Shown: positions 63,566-64,000 of the stretch, in pieces | How positions within the stretch are numbered: the first letter of the stretch is position 1 | Layout of the letters: each line of letters starts with the position of its first letter | NCBI RefSeq assembly: GCF_009183415.1 | Contig: NZ_WEHU01000004.1 | Location: forward strand, 1-64,000 | Length of the DNA: 64,000 bases | Direction of reading: 5' to 3' | Origin: Bacillus sp. B1-b2 | GTDB taxonomy: Bacteria > Bacillota > Bacilli > Bacillales > Cytobacillaceae | Program-made: the position numbers and the translations under genes | The notes under the pieces: model-generated | Databases searched by the model: none | What the model saw: the letters and a program-made list of their open reading frames with translations, nothing else | Told to the model about the DNA's origin: nothing

Positions 63566-63977
63566 TAAATTTCATTTCCTTAAACATTCAGCACATGCTT
63601 ATGGTCTTGATGAGAAATTATTGCCTTCAGCAAATCATAAAGAAATCAATATGGATGGAAGGAAAATATTAATGAATCTAGTATCGGGGGAATTATCTTT
63701 ATATTAGCTTATGTTATGAATTTGAATATATTTAGATCTAGGCTTGAGGAAGAATGAGATAATGAGGTGACGATGAATGAAAGAGCTTAAGAGCCTAAAA
63801 CCTTTAATATAGTAGATATTACTCAATAATAAATACTTTGTACCTATTAAAATCATAGAAAAATTTAATATACCAAAAAATAGTAGAAAAATAGTACTAC
63901 TTCCATCTTTAGAATATGCTAGAATATTAATGTTATACGTTTACTGTATAGAAACTACTAAAGAAGGGTTTTTGGTG
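63566..63977. other. Intergenic region at the right edge
   Basis: About 410 bp of AT-rich DNA in which I see no supported gene or strong hairpin. It should hold the promoter of the partial gene that follows. Confidence 0.4.
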
Positions 63978-64000
63978 ATGAGGAAGAAAGTATTTTTATT
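63978..64000 (+). CDS. Start of a gene cut by the window (probable signal peptide)
   Basis: ATG followed by codons for MRKKVFL, preceded by AAGAAGGG about ten bases upstream. The basic-then-hydrophobic start suggests an exported protein. Only seven codons are visible. Confidence 0.4.

Noticed and set aside
1-64000. CRISPR arrays, tRNA, rRNA and known riboswitches
   Set aside because: Looked for regularly spaced repeats, clover-leaf-like stems and familiar riboswitch cores ahead of manA, glmM and the polysaccharide operons and found none.

Overview
The window looks like a chromosomal segment of a low-GC Gram-positive bacterium, most likely a member of the Bacillaceae. The signs are strong AGGAGG-type ribosome binding sites, AT-rich DNA, a ComM/YifB-type ATPase, a KinB/KinE-like sensor kinase, a Gram-positive CpsB/CpsC/CpsD tyrosine-phosphorylation module and a class C group II intron. 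No rRNA, tRNA or CRISPR array was seen. The species cannot be named from the sequence alone.

Layout. 1-5.1 kb: the 3' part of an IS4-family transposase, then a minus-strand CUT1 sugar ABC importer (binding lipoprotein, two permeases, YesL-like protein). 5.5-9.5 kb: an orphan PAS sensor kinase, a secreted protein of unknown function and manA. 9.5-10.1 kb: a 45-bp duplication of the manA tail flanking a 30-residue Cys-rich miniprotein. 10.2-17.3 kb: three consecutive dynamin-like GTPase genes, divergent from a small repeat protein. 17.4-26.5 kb: an accessory zone with gene remnants, a decayed class C group II intron, a CoiA-like protein, a ribbon-helix-helix protein and several very small genes. 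26.9-28.2 kb: glmM. 28.4-42 kb: a defence island with a complete Wadjet system (jetABCD) and an IetA/IetS pair (AAA ATPase plus subtilase). It is bounded by a full comM on one side and a decayed internal comM fragment on the other, and a RAYT transposase is translationally coupled to comM. 42-44.8 kb: a ParB-like gene and a broken IS3 element between two ~330-bp direct repeats. 44.8-62.4 kb: a minus-strand exopolysaccharide (Wzx/Wzy-type) cluster. 62.6-64 kb: a divergent SGNH-hydrolase-like protein and the edge of another gene.

How the genes fit together. In the polysaccharide locus CpsC/CpsD/CpsB control chain length and export. CapD and a UDP-sugar dehydrogenase make precursors, a membrane sugar transferase starts the lipid-linked unit, five or six glycosyltransferases extend it, Wzy polymerises and Wzx flips. 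RfbA and RfbC belong to dTDP-rhamnose synthesis, but rfbB and rfbD are absent here and the cluster ends abruptly at a repeat. ManA and GlmM supply mannose and glucosamine phosphates. Wadjet (anti-plasmid), IetAS (anti-phage) and possibly the dynamin trio and CoiA-like protein would make this an immunity-rich neighbourhood.

The best candidate for a little-described system is the three-gene dynamin operon: two paralogues with a hydrophobic membrane hairpin, a third with a long N-terminal helical-repeat region and no such hairpin, and a divergently transcribed small repeat protein sharing an intergenic region with an 11-bp inverted repeat.
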